DNA of 13,392 nucleotides from Candidatus Bathyarchaeota archaeon (GTDB taxonomy: Archaea > Thermoproteota > Bathyarchaeia > TCS64). The position numbers and the translations under genes were made by a program. A model generated the notes under the pieces. The model had not been told where the DNA came from. It did no database searches and worked only from the letters and a program-made list of their open reading frames with translations. Below are positions 5,740 through 12,735 of the stretch, piece by piece (positions within the stretch are counted from its first letter, which is position 1; every line of letters starts with the position of its first letter). The stretch lies in assembly GCA_016934355.1 (NCBI GenBank), contig JAFGTA010000100.1, positions 1-13,392 of the forward strand, written 5' to 3'.

Positions 5740-7734
5740 ATGTCAGTTTATATTGACGAGCCCGGCAAGAGGGTGCTCATGCTAGGCAACGAAGCGATAG
5801 CCAGAGGAGCAGTCGAGGCGGGCATCCAGCTCGGAGCTGCCTACCCTGGGACCCCTTCATCTGAGATAATGCCGTTCCTCGCGGAAGCAGCGAAGGAGCT
5901 AGGTTTCCACGCCGAGTGGTCCACCAACGAGGCAGTGGCCTTCGAGGTCGCGGTGGGCGCCGCCATCGTCGGCGGAAGAGCGCTGTTCGCGTGCAAGGGT
6001 GCTGGGCTCAACGTGGTGATGGACATGCTCATGACGCTTCCCTACACCGGAGTCCGCGGAGGGCTCGTGATAGTAGTCGCGGACGACCCCGGTGCATGGT
6101 ACAGCTCCAACGAACAGGATTCGCGGTTTACCGGACTCTGGGCTGAGCTGCCTGTCTTCGAGCCGTGGGACCAGCAATCCGCCAAAGACATGACCCGGGA
6201 CGCGTTCGCCCTCTCGGAGACGCTGGAGCTTCCCGTCATAGTTAGAAGCTGCACCAGGCTGAGCCACGCCTCGGGGGACGTCAAGTTAGGCGAGATACAG
6301 AAGAAACGTAATGAGATAGTCTTCGACAAGCACTGGAAGGTTCCTTACAGGTGGAACGTGTACGGACCCCCAGGCCCCATCGAGAAGCATCGCTGGCAGA
6401 AGGAGCGCATGAAGAACGCGCTGGACTATGTTGAGAGCACCGACTATAACATGCATCGTAAGGCTGTGAAGGGCTCCGGTCTCGGCGTGGTGACGTCGGG
6501 CATGGCGTCTAACTACGTGCGGGAAGCGCTGAACAGGTTAGGGATGCAGGATAGCGTAGACCTGCTCATACTTGGATTACCTTACCCGGTCCCCGAGAAG
6601 ATGGTGAAGAGGTTCCTCGACGGCGTTGACTCTGTTCTCTGCGTCGAGGAGGGAGAGGCCATCATAGAGCGGCAGCTTCACCAATACGCAAATCACACCG
6701 ATAAAAACGTCAAGATGCTCGGACGCCTCTCAGACGGAGACATGCCTGTCGTGGACGAGCTGGACCCAGATAAGGTGATGTCGGTACTATCCAAGTTCCT
6801 CGACACCGGGACTAAGTCCAATGAAGACCCTGTGAGAGAGGAGCTTTCCGATATGGTGTGCGCGCGTAGCGCATCATGGTGTGCGGGCTGCCCCCACATC
6901 GGCAGCTTCTGGGCGCTGAAGAAAGCCCTACCATCTGACAAGGTGAACATAATCAACACAGGAATAGGGTGCTACGAGATGAGCGGTTACGGGATCGCCG
7001 CGGCGCCCATCGAAGCAAAGGACACCGACGAGTCGACTAGGTGGAAGGCCGTAACCCCCTACGAGATGACGGACACGCTGTACGTCATGGGCAGCGAGAC
7101 GGGGCTCAGCCAGGGACAGTACCAGGTTGGCTATAGAGACGGTAAGATCGTCAGCGTCCTCGGCGACTCATCGTTCTTCCACACGAACCTCGCCCCCATC
7201 ACGAACGCGGTGTACAACAAGGCGGAGCAGCTGATCCTTGTGCTCGACAACTACTGGACCTGCATGACAGGCCACCAGCCGAACCCCTCGACGGGGATGA
7301 ACATCCAAGGCGAGAACACCTACGTGCCGTCCATCGAGGAAATATGCAGAGCCTTAGGCGTCAAATACGTCAAGACAGTTGACCCGTACAACCTTAAAGA
7401 GACTATAAACGCGATGAAGGAGGCCCTAGAACAAGAAGATGGACCCTCCGTGGTGGTGCCCCGGAGAGTCTGTGCTCTGCAGAGGTCACGTGAGCTCCGT
7501 CGCCAGCGGGAGAAGGCACCGTACTATGTGGTGAACGAGAGCTGCGTGGGCTGCAAGATGTGCCTCTGGCTAGGGTGCCCAGCCATAGGGTTCGACGAGT
7601 CGAAGACCAACGCAGCCGGCGGAAAGGGTGTCGCCTTCATCGATCCTCTGCTCTGCGTAGGTTGCAGGCTATGTGTACAAGAGGAGGTCTGCAAGTTCCA
7701 CGCCCACGACAAGGTCGGGGAGAGTGATTTTTAA
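5740..7734 (+). CDS. iorA: Indolepyruvate:ferredoxin oxidoreductase, alpha subunit
   Basis: A 664-residue large subunit that decarboxylates indolepyruvate, phenylpyruvate or related aryl-pyruvates to aryl-acetyl-CoA, passing electrons to ferredoxin. The N-terminal domain (about 1-190) has 'GNEAIARGAVEAGIQLGAAY' and 'PGTPSSEI'. The TPP domain (about 375-570) has the family motif 'CAGCPHIGSF' at Cys381/384 and 'GDSSFFHTNLAPITNAVYNK', with 'LDNYWTCMTGHQ' for cofactor binding. The C-terminal ferredoxin domain (about 595-664) has Cys602/605/608/613 and Cys639/642/645/651 for two 4Fe-4S clusters. The second motif is odd: five residues rather than three before the last Cys, and CK instead of CP. The ATG lies one base after the synthetase stop, with 'aggag' (5726-5730) nine bases upstream, so the two are co-transcribed. 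Confidence 0.95.
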   Translation: MSVYIDEPGKRVLMLGNEAIARGAVEAGIQLGAAYPGTPSSEIMPFLAEAAKELGFHAEWSTNEAVAFEVAVGAAIVGGRALFACKGAGLNVVMDMLMTLPYTGVRGGLVIVVADDPGAWYSSNEQDSRFTGLWAELPVFEPWDQQSAKDMTRDAFALSETLELPVIVRSCTRLSHASGDVKLGEIQKKRNEIVFDKHWKVPYRWNVYGPPGPIEKHRWQKERMKNALDYVESTDYNMHRKAVKGSGLGVVTSGMASNYVREALNRLGMQDSVDLLILGLPYPVPEKMVKRFLDGVDSVLCVEEGEAIIERQLHQYANHTDKNVKMLGRLSDGDMPVVDELDPDKVMSVLSKFLDTGTKSNEDPVREELSDMVCARSASWCAGCPHIGSFWALKKALPSDKVNIINTGIGCYEMSGYGIAAAPIEAKDTDESTRWKAVTPYEMTDTLYVMGSETGLSQGQYQVGYRDGKIVSVLGDSSFFHTNLAPITNAVYNKAEQLILVLDNYWTCMTGHQPNPSTGMNIQGENTYVPSIEEICRALGVKYVKTVDPYNLKETINAMKEALEQEDGPSVVVPRRVCALQRSRELRRQREKAPYYVVNESCVGCKMCLWLGCPAIGFDESKTNAAGGKGVAFIDPLLCVGCRLCVQEEVCKFHAHDKVGESDF

Positions 7735-7735
7735 G

Positions 7736-8347
7736 ATGGTGACCAACGTGGAAGGCTTGAAGGATTTTAACATGATCGTGACAGGTGTCGGAGGCCAGGG
7801 CAGCGTCCTCGCGAGCCACATGGTGGCGGAAGCCGCGGTCAGGCACGGGTTCAAGGTCAGGGTCGGGGAGACATTCGGCGCCGCCCAGAGAGGCGGTAAG
7901 GTTCACTCCCACGTCAGGATCGGGTGCGAGGTCTATGGCCCCCTCTGCCCAAGTAGGTCTCTAGACGTCCTTCTGGGGTTGGAGCCTAACGAGACTCTGC
8001 GACTCGCCGTGAAGTACGCCAACGAGGAGACCTTGATCATCACAAACACTCGTCCCGTGCCACCTATGGACGCGAACATCGGGGCCGATACGTACCCGGA
8101 TGTCCTCCAGTTGATCGAGGGGTTAGGCAGGCTCTCGAGAAAAGTGGTGTCGTTCGACGCGACGGAGTTGGCGATGGAGGCCGGGAACGAGCGAACCATG
8201 AACGTCGTTCTCCTCGGTGCCTTAGCCGCCAGCGGGAAACTCCCTTTCGAGGCAGAGTCCCTACGTGAGGCAGTGTTGAGCCGTGTCCCGCCTAAGACGG
8301 TGAAGGTGAACGATACTGCCTTCAAGCTGGGCTTGGATCGGCTCTAA
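7736..8347 (+). CDS. iorB: Indolepyruvate:ferredoxin oxidoreductase, beta subunit
   Basis: A 203-residue small (gamma-type) subunit of the 2-oxoacid:ferredoxin oxidoreductase superfamily, partner of IorA. Family motifs are 'IVTGVGGQGSVLASHMVAEA' at the N-terminus and 'GETFGAAQRGGKVHSHVRIG' at about 43-62, then the 'DVLLGLEPNETLRL' helix and a C-terminal 'VPPKTVKVNDTAFKLG'. Length is normal (about 200). An upstream in-frame ATG (7673) would overlap iorA by 62 bases and add 21 residues unlike the family. The ATG at 7736, one base after the iorA stop, gives the proper N-terminus and implies translational coupling. It is the last gene of the operon; T-rich DNA follows. Confidence 0.95.
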   Translation: MVTNVEGLKDFNMIVTGVGGQGSVLASHMVAEAAVRHGFKVRVGETFGAAQRGGKVHSHVRIGCEVYGPLCPSRSLDVLLGLEPNETLRLAVKYANEETLIITNTRPVPPMDANIGADTYPDVLQLIEGLGRLSRKVVSFDATELAMEAGNERTMNVVLLGALAASGKLPFEAESLREAVLSRVPPKTVKVNDTAFKLGLDRL

Positions 8348-8392
8348 ACATATTTCTATGGTTTTTCCTTGATACATTTCACTACTTTTTGG

Positions 8393-8433
8393 TAAAAATA
8401 CTAAATAAACGGTAATTATCTTTACAGGCGGGT
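8393..8433 (+). promoter_or_regulatory. Putative promoter and ribosome site for the exported-protein pair
   Basis: AT-rich 'aaaatactaaataaac' (8395-8410) fits an archaeal TATA box about 30-40 bases ahead of the ATG at 8437. The ribosome site is 'aggcgggt' (8426-8433), a GC variant of AGGAGGT. The preceding 'tttctatggtttttcc' could end the ior operon. This makes the downstream pair a separate transcription unit. Confidence 0.4.
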
Positions 8434-8436
8434 AAC

Positions 8437-9219
8437 ATGAAGAAAACTGGAATTGTAATCATGGTTATGGCTCTCCTGCTGCTTCAGCCGCTCACTGTGA
8501 GCGCGTTAACGGCAGGAGAAGCAAAACAGGCTTGGCGCGACGCTAAGCAGGCGAGTAGAGACACCCAGTCTGTGCACAGAGACGCGAAGATAGAGTGGGC
8601 GGCGGACAAGACAGAGGAGAACAACCAGAGGGTAATCGACACCGGAAAAGACGTGCTCAACGCCGCCCTGGATGAAGCAGAGGCTTGGCTGGTGTGGCGG
8701 AGCCTAGAAGTGGAGGAGAACCCCGACATCCCCACGGACCTGAAGGATACGATAAGAGGCGATGTCGCTGCGAATCTGGCGAAGATAGAGGAGCTCAGGG
8801 AAGAGGTCGAGGGCGTTGAAAACAGGCTCGAACTCGGTATAGTCTTCCTGAAGATGGTGGGAAAGTACCTAGAGTTGCTCACGGACGTAGCTAGGAGCAC
8901 GGGCCGCGTGTGGGTCCACATAGCCAACTCAATGGCGGACACCGTGGAGGAGTACGAGGCAAAGCTGCGTGAGGCTACCGAAGGCTTAACCGACAACCAA
9001 AAGATCATCGAGGCTCTAGACGCCGCGTTGAATGAACTCGAAACCGCGAGGATGAACATTGACAGCGCAGAGGTCGAGTACCTTCAGGTAGTAAACCCGG
9101 GAACGCCACTGATTAAGTTCTCCAATGGCAACAACTACCTTAGGATCGCGAAGAACAACCTGATCAGTGCCCACGGCTACCTGAACGAGGCTTACAGACT
9201 GTTAGTGGGGGCAAGCTAG
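8437..9219 (+). CDS. Exported helical/coiled-coil protein of unknown function
   Basis: A 260-residue protein not assigned to any family. Residues 1-24 (MKKTGIVIMVMALLLLQPLTVSA) form a classic signal peptide ending in VSA. The rest is almost all charged helix rich in Ala, Glu, Lys and Arg, with coiled-coil-like stretches about 26-60 ('AKQAWRDAKQASRDTQSVHR'), 75-130 ('LAKIEELREEVEGVENRLEL') and 165-205 ('EEYEAKLREATEGLTDNQ'). Only the region near 222-235 ('VNPGTPLIKFSNGNNYLR') breaks the pattern. There is no C-terminal anchor and no cysteine. It ends exactly where the next gene begins (TAG then GTG), so the two small exported proteins are made together. A structural or cell-surface role is plausible but not shown; no enzyme motif is seen. 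Confidence 0.75.
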   Translation: MKKTGIVIMVMALLLLQPLTVSALTAGEAKQAWRDAKQASRDTQSVHRDAKIEWAADKTEENNQRVIDTGKDVLNAALDEAEAWLVWRSLEVEENPDIPTDLKDTIRGDVAANLAKIEELREEVEGVENRLELGIVFLKMVGKYLELLTDVARSTGRVWVHIANSMADTVEEYEAKLREATEGLTDNQKIIEALDAALNELETARMNIDSAEVEYLQVVNPGTPLIKFSNGNNYLRIAKNNLISAHGYLNEAYRLLVGAS

Positions 9220-9573
9220 GTGGCTGGATCGCGTAGCAAAGTCATCGTCGTAGCCCTGCTCATTATCGTCGTCTTGGCTGTGGGCTACTCGAGGAGGCAG
9301 CAACCAGAAGAAGTTCCCACCGGCGAAGAGACAGATCACCAGACTCCAGAGGAAGAGACAGGTGGGATAACGTCTCTATCGCAAGAAGAGCTTGAGGAGC
9401 TTGGACTTGCCATTGAGGGGCTTGAGTTTGATGATCTTGCGGGGCTCTCGGAGGAGGTTTACACTGACGAGGAGCAGGGCGGTCTCGGCTCTCTCTCACA
9501 GGAGGAGCTTGACGCGCTTAGGGACGCTCTCGAGGGGCTTGAGTTCGACGACCTAGGCGGCTTGACTGAATGA
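9220..9573 (+). CDS. Small membrane-anchored acidic protein with two internal repeats
   Basis: 117 residues from a GTG that directly follows the stop of the exported helical protein (zero spacing, likely coupled). Residues 8-23 (VIVVALLIIVVLAVGY) are a single N-terminal membrane helix or uncleaved signal, then 'SRRQQ'. The rest is very acidic. A 25-residue unit occurs twice, 39 residues apart: 'SLSQEELEELGLAIEGLEFD' with 'DLAGL' from about residue 52, and 'SLSQEELDALRDALEGLEFD' with 'DLGGL' from about 91. The protein ends soon after the second copy. The predicted form is a tethered acidic domain outside (or inside) the membrane; repeats with 'EFDD' could bind cations or a partner. Family not recognised. 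No convincing Shine-Dalgarno is present, but the frame and repeats argue for a real gene. Confidence 0.7.
   Translation: MAGSRSKVIVVALLIIVVLAVGYSRRQQPEEVPTGEETDHQTPEEETGGITSLSQEELEELGLAIEGLEFDDLAGLSEEVYTDEEQGGLGSLSQEELDALRDALEGLEFDDLGGLTE
9370..9564 (+). repeat. Tandem coding repeat in the acidic membrane protein
   Basis: Two ~78-base units (about 9370-9447 and 9487-9564) separated by a 39-base linker encode the SLSQEEL...LEGLEFDDL repeats. Synonymous differences between them (tcgcaagaag versus tcacaggagg, gatgat versus gacgac) show an old duplication held at the protein level. Confidence 0.7.
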
Positions 9574-9647
9574 TTAGGGCTTAGCCCAATACCTTTTTTC
9601 TCCACTAGAAAAAGTCATATCTTTAAAATATTTGTACATTTAATCAA

Positions 9648-9694
9648 ACAATTTATACGTTTTTAAGATACTCAATCAACCAGTTGCTAAGGAG
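9648..9694 (+). promoter_or_regulatory. Promoter and ribosome site of the F420-type oxidoreductase gene
   Basis: The TATA-like 'tttatacg' at 9652-9659 would place transcription start near 9680. The Shine-Dalgarno 'aaggag' at 9689-9694 is seven bases before the ATG at 9702. This fixes the start at MKPFRFG and rules out the in-frame TTG at 9684. T-rich 'ctttttt' DNA just upstream (about 9593-9600) may end the preceding pair. Confidence 0.5.
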
Positions 9695-9701
9695 TTCCAA
9701 G

Positions 9702-10664
9702 ATGAAGCCATTCAGATTCGGCATCATGCCCTATGTCGGGTTCTGGAGACAGCCCATGGGCCAATGGGTGGAAAGCGTGAAGCTATACGAGAAACTCGGG
9801 TACGACACCGTGTTCCAGTGCGACCACTTCTACAAGGATACCTACGACCCCATAGCCATGCTCGCCTCAGCCGCGGCGGCGACTCGTAGACTCCACGTGG
9901 GCACCCTCGTCTTCGACGTAGACTACAGGCACCCCGTTGTCCTAGCCAAGGCGGGGGCTACGCTTCATCTTCTGTCGGGAGGCCGTTTCGAGTTCGGGAT
10001 AGGCGCCGGCTGGCAGAAGAGGGACTACGTCGAGGCGGGGATTCCGTTTGATCGACCGGGGAAGCGGATAGAGCGGCTCGAAGAGGCGTTAACGATAATA
10101 CGTGGAATGTGGACGCAGGAGAAGACGAGCTTCGAGGGGAAGCACTACAACGTGGCCGGCATCGATAAAGCGGGTGATCTACCCGAAGGCGAACGCCCCA
10201 AGATAATCGTAGGAGGCGGCGGCAGGAAGGTGCTGTCTGTCGCCGGTAGGCACGCCGACATCGTGGGAATCAACCTGTCTGTCTCGGGTGGCGACCTCGT
10301 CCGCTCTGTCCGCAGGCAGACACTCGACAGGGTGAAGCGCCAGACCGAGTGGGCGTTGGGGGCTGCGGAAGAATGCGGTAGGGAGACGGATGAGATACAG
10401 CTGCAGATGCATGTTCCCTGGATCAGGGTAACCGACGAGCCTGAGGCTGCCTACATGGAAGTAGCAGGTGGGCTTGGGATCACAGTGGACGAGGCGTATG
10501 CGTGCCCTAAGGTATTATTCGGGTCATGCTCGGAGATTAGGGGGAAACTGAGGGAGCTCCGTGATGAGACGGGGATCACGTACTTCTCACTCGGTTTAAG
10601 CGACGATGCGTCGATACGCGAGTTCGCCGAATCAGTCATGAAGCCGATGAGAAAAGCACACTAA
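9702..10664 (+). CDS. Luciferase-like (LLM class) F420-dependent oxidoreductase
   Basis: A 320-residue TIM-barrel flavin/F420 monooxygenase-like protein. Diagnostic stretches are the N-terminal beta strand 'FRFGIMPY', 'KLYEKLGYDTVFQCDHF', 'DPIAMLASAAAATRRLHVGT', 'RHPVVLAKAGATLHLLSGGR', 'FEFGIGAGWQKRDYVEAGIP', 'RIERLEEALTIIRGMW', and 'KIIVGGGGRKVLSVAGRHAD', a phosphate-binding glycine cluster. The pattern fits the MSMEG_2516-type F420-dependent family (TIGR03621). Cofactor choice between F420 and FMN and the substrate are inferred, not visible. It is a single transcription unit with its own TATA and AAGGAG, and converges on the GNAT gene with 21 bases between. Confidence 0.85.
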   Translation: MKPFRFGIMPYVGFWRQPMGQWVESVKLYEKLGYDTVFQCDHFYKDTYDPIAMLASAAAATRRLHVGTLVFDVDYRHPVVLAKAGATLHLLSGGRFEFGIGAGWQKRDYVEAGIPFDRPGKRIERLEEALTIIRGMWTQEKTSFEGKHYNVAGIDKAGDLPEGERPKIIVGGGGRKVLSVAGRHADIVGINLSVSGGDLVRSVRRQTLDRVKRQTEWALGAAEECGRETDEIQLQMHVPWIRVTDEPEAAYMEVAGGLGITVDEAYACPKVLFGSCSEIRGKLRELRDETGITYFSLGLSDDASIREFAESVMKPMRKAH

Positions 10665-10685
10665 CAATGTTAAGAACCATATTCA

Positions 10686-11195
10686 TCAGAGGTCGAGGTC
10701 ATACCTCTGCTCGGTGATCTCGCGCCCCCATATGATGTGCGTCTTCTCCTCCGTGAGCCTGAACCCGTGGGACAGGTAGAGGTGTGCGGCGGCGTGAAGC
10801 TCGCTGAAGGTCCAGAGAAACACAGAACTGTAGCCCTGCTCCCTACAAAACTCCAGAGCATACTCCACTAGGCGTCTTCCCAGCCCGAGTCCACGCGTCT
10901 CCTCTGTGAGGATGAGCCACCTGAGCTGAGCCGCCTCCTTGCTATGCTCAACGATCGCCACACCGCCATGTACAACGCTTCCCTTCTCTACTATCCATAT
11001 CTGTTGCCGCGGGTTACTCTGGCTTAGCCCGAACTCGCTGAGTGGACCGGCGACGTACGACTCGAACGTCGTGTCCAGGTTATACTCGACGTCATAGATG
11101 GTTCCGTGGAGGTACGTGATACAACCTAAGTCTCCTGGCTTGAACCCCGTCCTGACGGATACTCCAGCGTCATCGTCCCGGTATATCACACCCAC
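10686..11195 (-). CDS. GNAT-family N-acetyltransferase
   Basis: About 169 residues. The GNAT core has 'IWIVEKGSVVHGGVAIVEHS' (strands 2-3), 'AQLRWLILTEETRGLGLGRR' (acetyl-CoA binding R/Q-x-x-G-x-G/A as RGLGLGRR) and 'HAAAHLYLSHGFRLTEE'. The N-terminal 'VRTGFKPGDLGCITYLHG' and C-terminal 'ERYDL'-like ending match the acetyltransferase half of bacterial MarR-GNAT fusion proteins, here without the DNA-binding half. Substrate unknown; a protein or small-molecule amine is possible. Start: GTG at 11195 is preceded by 'gggtgga' (11208-11202), and the likely promoter (11226-11240) would start RNA near 11204-11210. The longer GTG start at 11213 seems less likely, but cannot be excluded. Confidence 0.85.
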   Translation of the reverse strand: MGVIYRDDDAGVSVRTGFKPGDLGCITYLHGTIYDVEYNLDTTFESYVAGPLSEFGLSQSNPRQQIWIVEKGSVVHGGVAIVEHSKEAAQLRWLILTEETRGLGLGRRLVEYALEFCREQGYSSVFLWTFSELHAAAHLYLSHGFRLTEEKTHIIWGREITEQRYDLDL

Positions 11196-11225
11196 CCTAT
11201 GTCCACCCGGCACAAAGTGATATTT

Positions 11226-11240
11226 GTATAGAATATATAC
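11226..11240. promoter_or_regulatory. Palindromic TATA region shared by two divergent genes
   Basis: GTATA at 11226-11230 and TATAC at 11236-11240 form inverted arms around GAATA, in the 80-base gap between the GNAT gene (minus) and the HD hydrolase (plus). Each arm lies 25-40 bases from one of the two starts, as expected for archaeal TATA boxes. The two genes may share control. Confidence 0.4.
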
Positions 11241-11275
11241 GTAAAGCTATTCCCGTCTCACTGCAATATAGACCC

Positions 11276-11749
11276 GTGACTGAGATGGGGAGGCTGGTAG
11301 ACAAGGCACTTGAGTTCGCCAGCGAGAAGCATAAGGGTCAGCTGGATGACCAGGGGCGCCCGTACTTCTTCGCGCACATCGTACAGGTGCACAGCATACT
11401 GAAGGACGTGACGGACGACGAGGAGACCCTCTGCGCTGGCATACTCCACGACGTCATCGAGGACACCGATACGAGCTACGGCGACCTCGTGCGAGAGTTC
11501 AACAAGCCCATCGCGGATCTGGTTCTTGAGCTAACGCAGCAGGGGGACAGGGGCACCGGCTACTACTTCCCGCGGCTCAAGTCCAGAAAGGCGGTGATGG
11601 CGAAGTTCGCCGACCGCCTCAGCAACCTCAGCAGGATGGACGACTGGCCCGGTGACAGGCAGCAGGAGTACCTGGGGATGAGCAGGTTCTGGTCCACGAA
11701 GCCGCCCGGGGACATGGTTCCTTCGCCGAACAGCCCTGACGAGGGTTAG
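11276..11749 (+). CDS. Small RelA/SpoT-type HD-domain phosphohydrolase
   Basis: 157 residues from GTG (154 from the ATG at 11285; neither has a good Shine-Dalgarno). The protein is a stand-alone HD domain of the SpoT/MESH1 class: 'VDKALEFASEKHKGQ', 'PYFFAHIVQVHSIL' (first metal His), 'LCAGILHDVIEDTDTSYGDL' (HD and the ED pair), 'EFNKPIADLVLELTQQ', and 'VMAKFADRLSNLSRM' (final Asp in KxADRxxN). All metal and catalytic residues of the hydrolase are present; there is no synthetase domain. Family members remove pyrophosphate from ppGpp or the 2' phosphate from NADPH; which applies here is unknown. The last ~30 residues are Pro/Gly-rich and not conserved. It is divergent from the GNAT gene and convergent with the inosine triphosphatase gene (11 bases apart). 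Confidence 0.85.
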   Translation: MTEMGRLVDKALEFASEKHKGQLDDQGRPYFFAHIVQVHSILKDVTDDEETLCAGILHDVIEDTDTSYGDLVREFNKPIADLVLELTQQGDRGTGYYFPRLKSRKAVMAKFADRLSNLSRMDDWPGDRQQEYLGMSRFWSTKPPGDMVPSPNSPDEG

Positions 11750-11760
11750 AGACTGAGCTG

Positions 11761-12300
11761 TCAACCAGAGCTGGAACCACCGTAGAACCTGGGAGAGACT
11801 ACCCGCGTCAACGCGCATATTACGGCGTCCCGAAGCAGGCTTCTTCTGTTAAGCACTCCTCCGCTGAGCGCCCCGATGACTCCTTCGGTCCTGAAAATGC
11901 CCTCCTCGCCTAGTATGTCCTCTATGACCTTCTTGCTGGCGTCGCTCTCGGGGGTAAGCCTACGCTGAATATCTTTATCGATCTCGTAGCCCGCCGAGCA
12001 GCCGACCCCCATCTTCCCCTCCCACATGACCACGGCGTAGCTCCTGTCGAACCACCGCCCCTCCGCGTGGACCGCCCCGCCCTCGATGCCGACACTGAAG
12101 TCGCAGTCCGGGACAGCAGCCTTGGCCGCCTTAGCCCTGTTCCCCGCGCCGGTCATTATCTCCTTGTCGCCCACAGGGAAGGGCCTGACGTCCGAGGACA
12201 CGTTCACAGATACGGTGTCCACGTCGTCGTAGTACCTCTGGAAAGCGTCACGTGCCGCGTCCAGTTTAACCGGGTTCGAGGACCCCACAGCTATTTTCAT
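11761..12300 (-). CDS. Inosine/xanthosine triphosphatase (YjjX/DUF84 family)
   Basis: 179 residues. 'MKIAVGSSNPVKLDAARDAF' (substrate loop and K), 'DVRPFPVGDKEIMTGAGNRA', 'CDFSVGIEGGAVHAEGRWFD' (conserved G-I-E-G-G), 'EGVIGALSGGVLNRRSLLRD' and 'AVICAL' follow the YjjX/DUF84 pattern throughout, with the usual length. The enzyme clears deaminated purine nucleotides (ITP, XTP and deoxy forms) to the monophosphates. The start at 12300 gives the family N-terminus. A TATA-like 'agttattaaga' (about 12320-12330, minus strand) lies ~26 bases upstream, so the message may be leaderless. A GTG at 12315 would add five atypical residues. Confidence 0.9.
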   Translation of the reverse strand: MKIAVGSSNPVKLDAARDAFQRYYDDVDTVSVNVSSDVRPFPVGDKEIMTGAGNRAKAAKAAVPDCDFSVGIEGGAVHAEGRWFDRSYAVVMWEGKMGVGCSAGYEIDKDIQRRLTPESDASKKVIEDILGEEGIFRTEGVIGALSGGVLNRRSLLRDAVICALTRVVSPRFYGGSSSG

Positions 12301-12500
12301 GCATAGTAGATTCACTGGAAATCTTAATAACTCTTCACGGTTCGGCTTCCTACCATGAGATGACTTTGTTACAGAGATAGGCGCCGCAACAGTGATTCAT
12401 ACTTAATTTTATTCGAGGCCCACTCGGCCATTCTGACGTTTCCTGTAGCGAATTTTATTTCAGTTTTCAAGTCTTTGAGCGGGTGAGTCACTTCTGATAA

Positions 12501-12540
12501 CATTTAAGAGAGTCCATCGAGTCACGACAACTTAGGTGAT
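12501..12540 (+). promoter_or_regulatory. Promoter and ribosome site of the winged-helix gene
   Basis: The TATA-like 'catttaagag' (12501-12510) would start RNA near 12531. The ribosome site 'aggtgat' (12534-12540) lies four bases before the ATG at 12544. The remainder of the 243-base gap (12301-12500) shows no recognisable gene or repeat. Confidence 0.4.
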
Positions 12541-12543
12541 GAG

Positions 12544-12726
12544 ATGAGCGAACATGCAGAGAAAGTATTTAAGGCCATGAAGGACGCAGGGAAGCCGGTT
12601 CGACCGGGCGACGTTGCTAAGACGCTGGGCATGGAGAGCAAGGAGGTCTCCAAGGCCATCAACGTCCTCAAGAAGGAGGGAAAGATACATTCCCCGAAGC
12701 GGTGCTTCTACGCGCCCACCGAGTAA
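12544..12726 (+). CDS. Small winged-helix DNA-binding protein
   Basis: 60 residues, nearly one helix-turn-helix domain. Helix 1 is 'EHAEKVFKAMKDAG', the DNA-binding helices are 'RPGDVAKTLGMESKEVSKAI', and the wing is 'KKEGKIHSPKRCFYAPTE'. The pattern (ask whether a step is allowed, DVAK.LG, then E/K-rich recognition helix and G-K-I wing) resembles short archaeal MarR/ArsR-like or 'winged helix' regulators. There is no metal or ligand domain, so it probably acts as a dimer with its DNA. Target unknown. It is a single gene with its own ribosome site, convergent with the redox protein gene nine bases away. Confidence 0.8.
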   Translation: MSEHAEKVFKAMKDAGKPVRPGDVAKTLGMESKEVSKAINVLKKEGKIHSPKRCFYAPTE

Positions 12727-12735
12727 CCAAATTTT

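Noticed and set aside
5899..6267. A minus-strand 122-residue ORF inside iorA.
   Set aside because: It lies opposite a strongly conserved iorA region; no independent start signals or motifs.
7673..7735. Longer iorB start adding 21 residues.
   Set aside because: It would overlap the IorA ferredoxin domain and give residues unlike the family; the ATG at 7736 fits.
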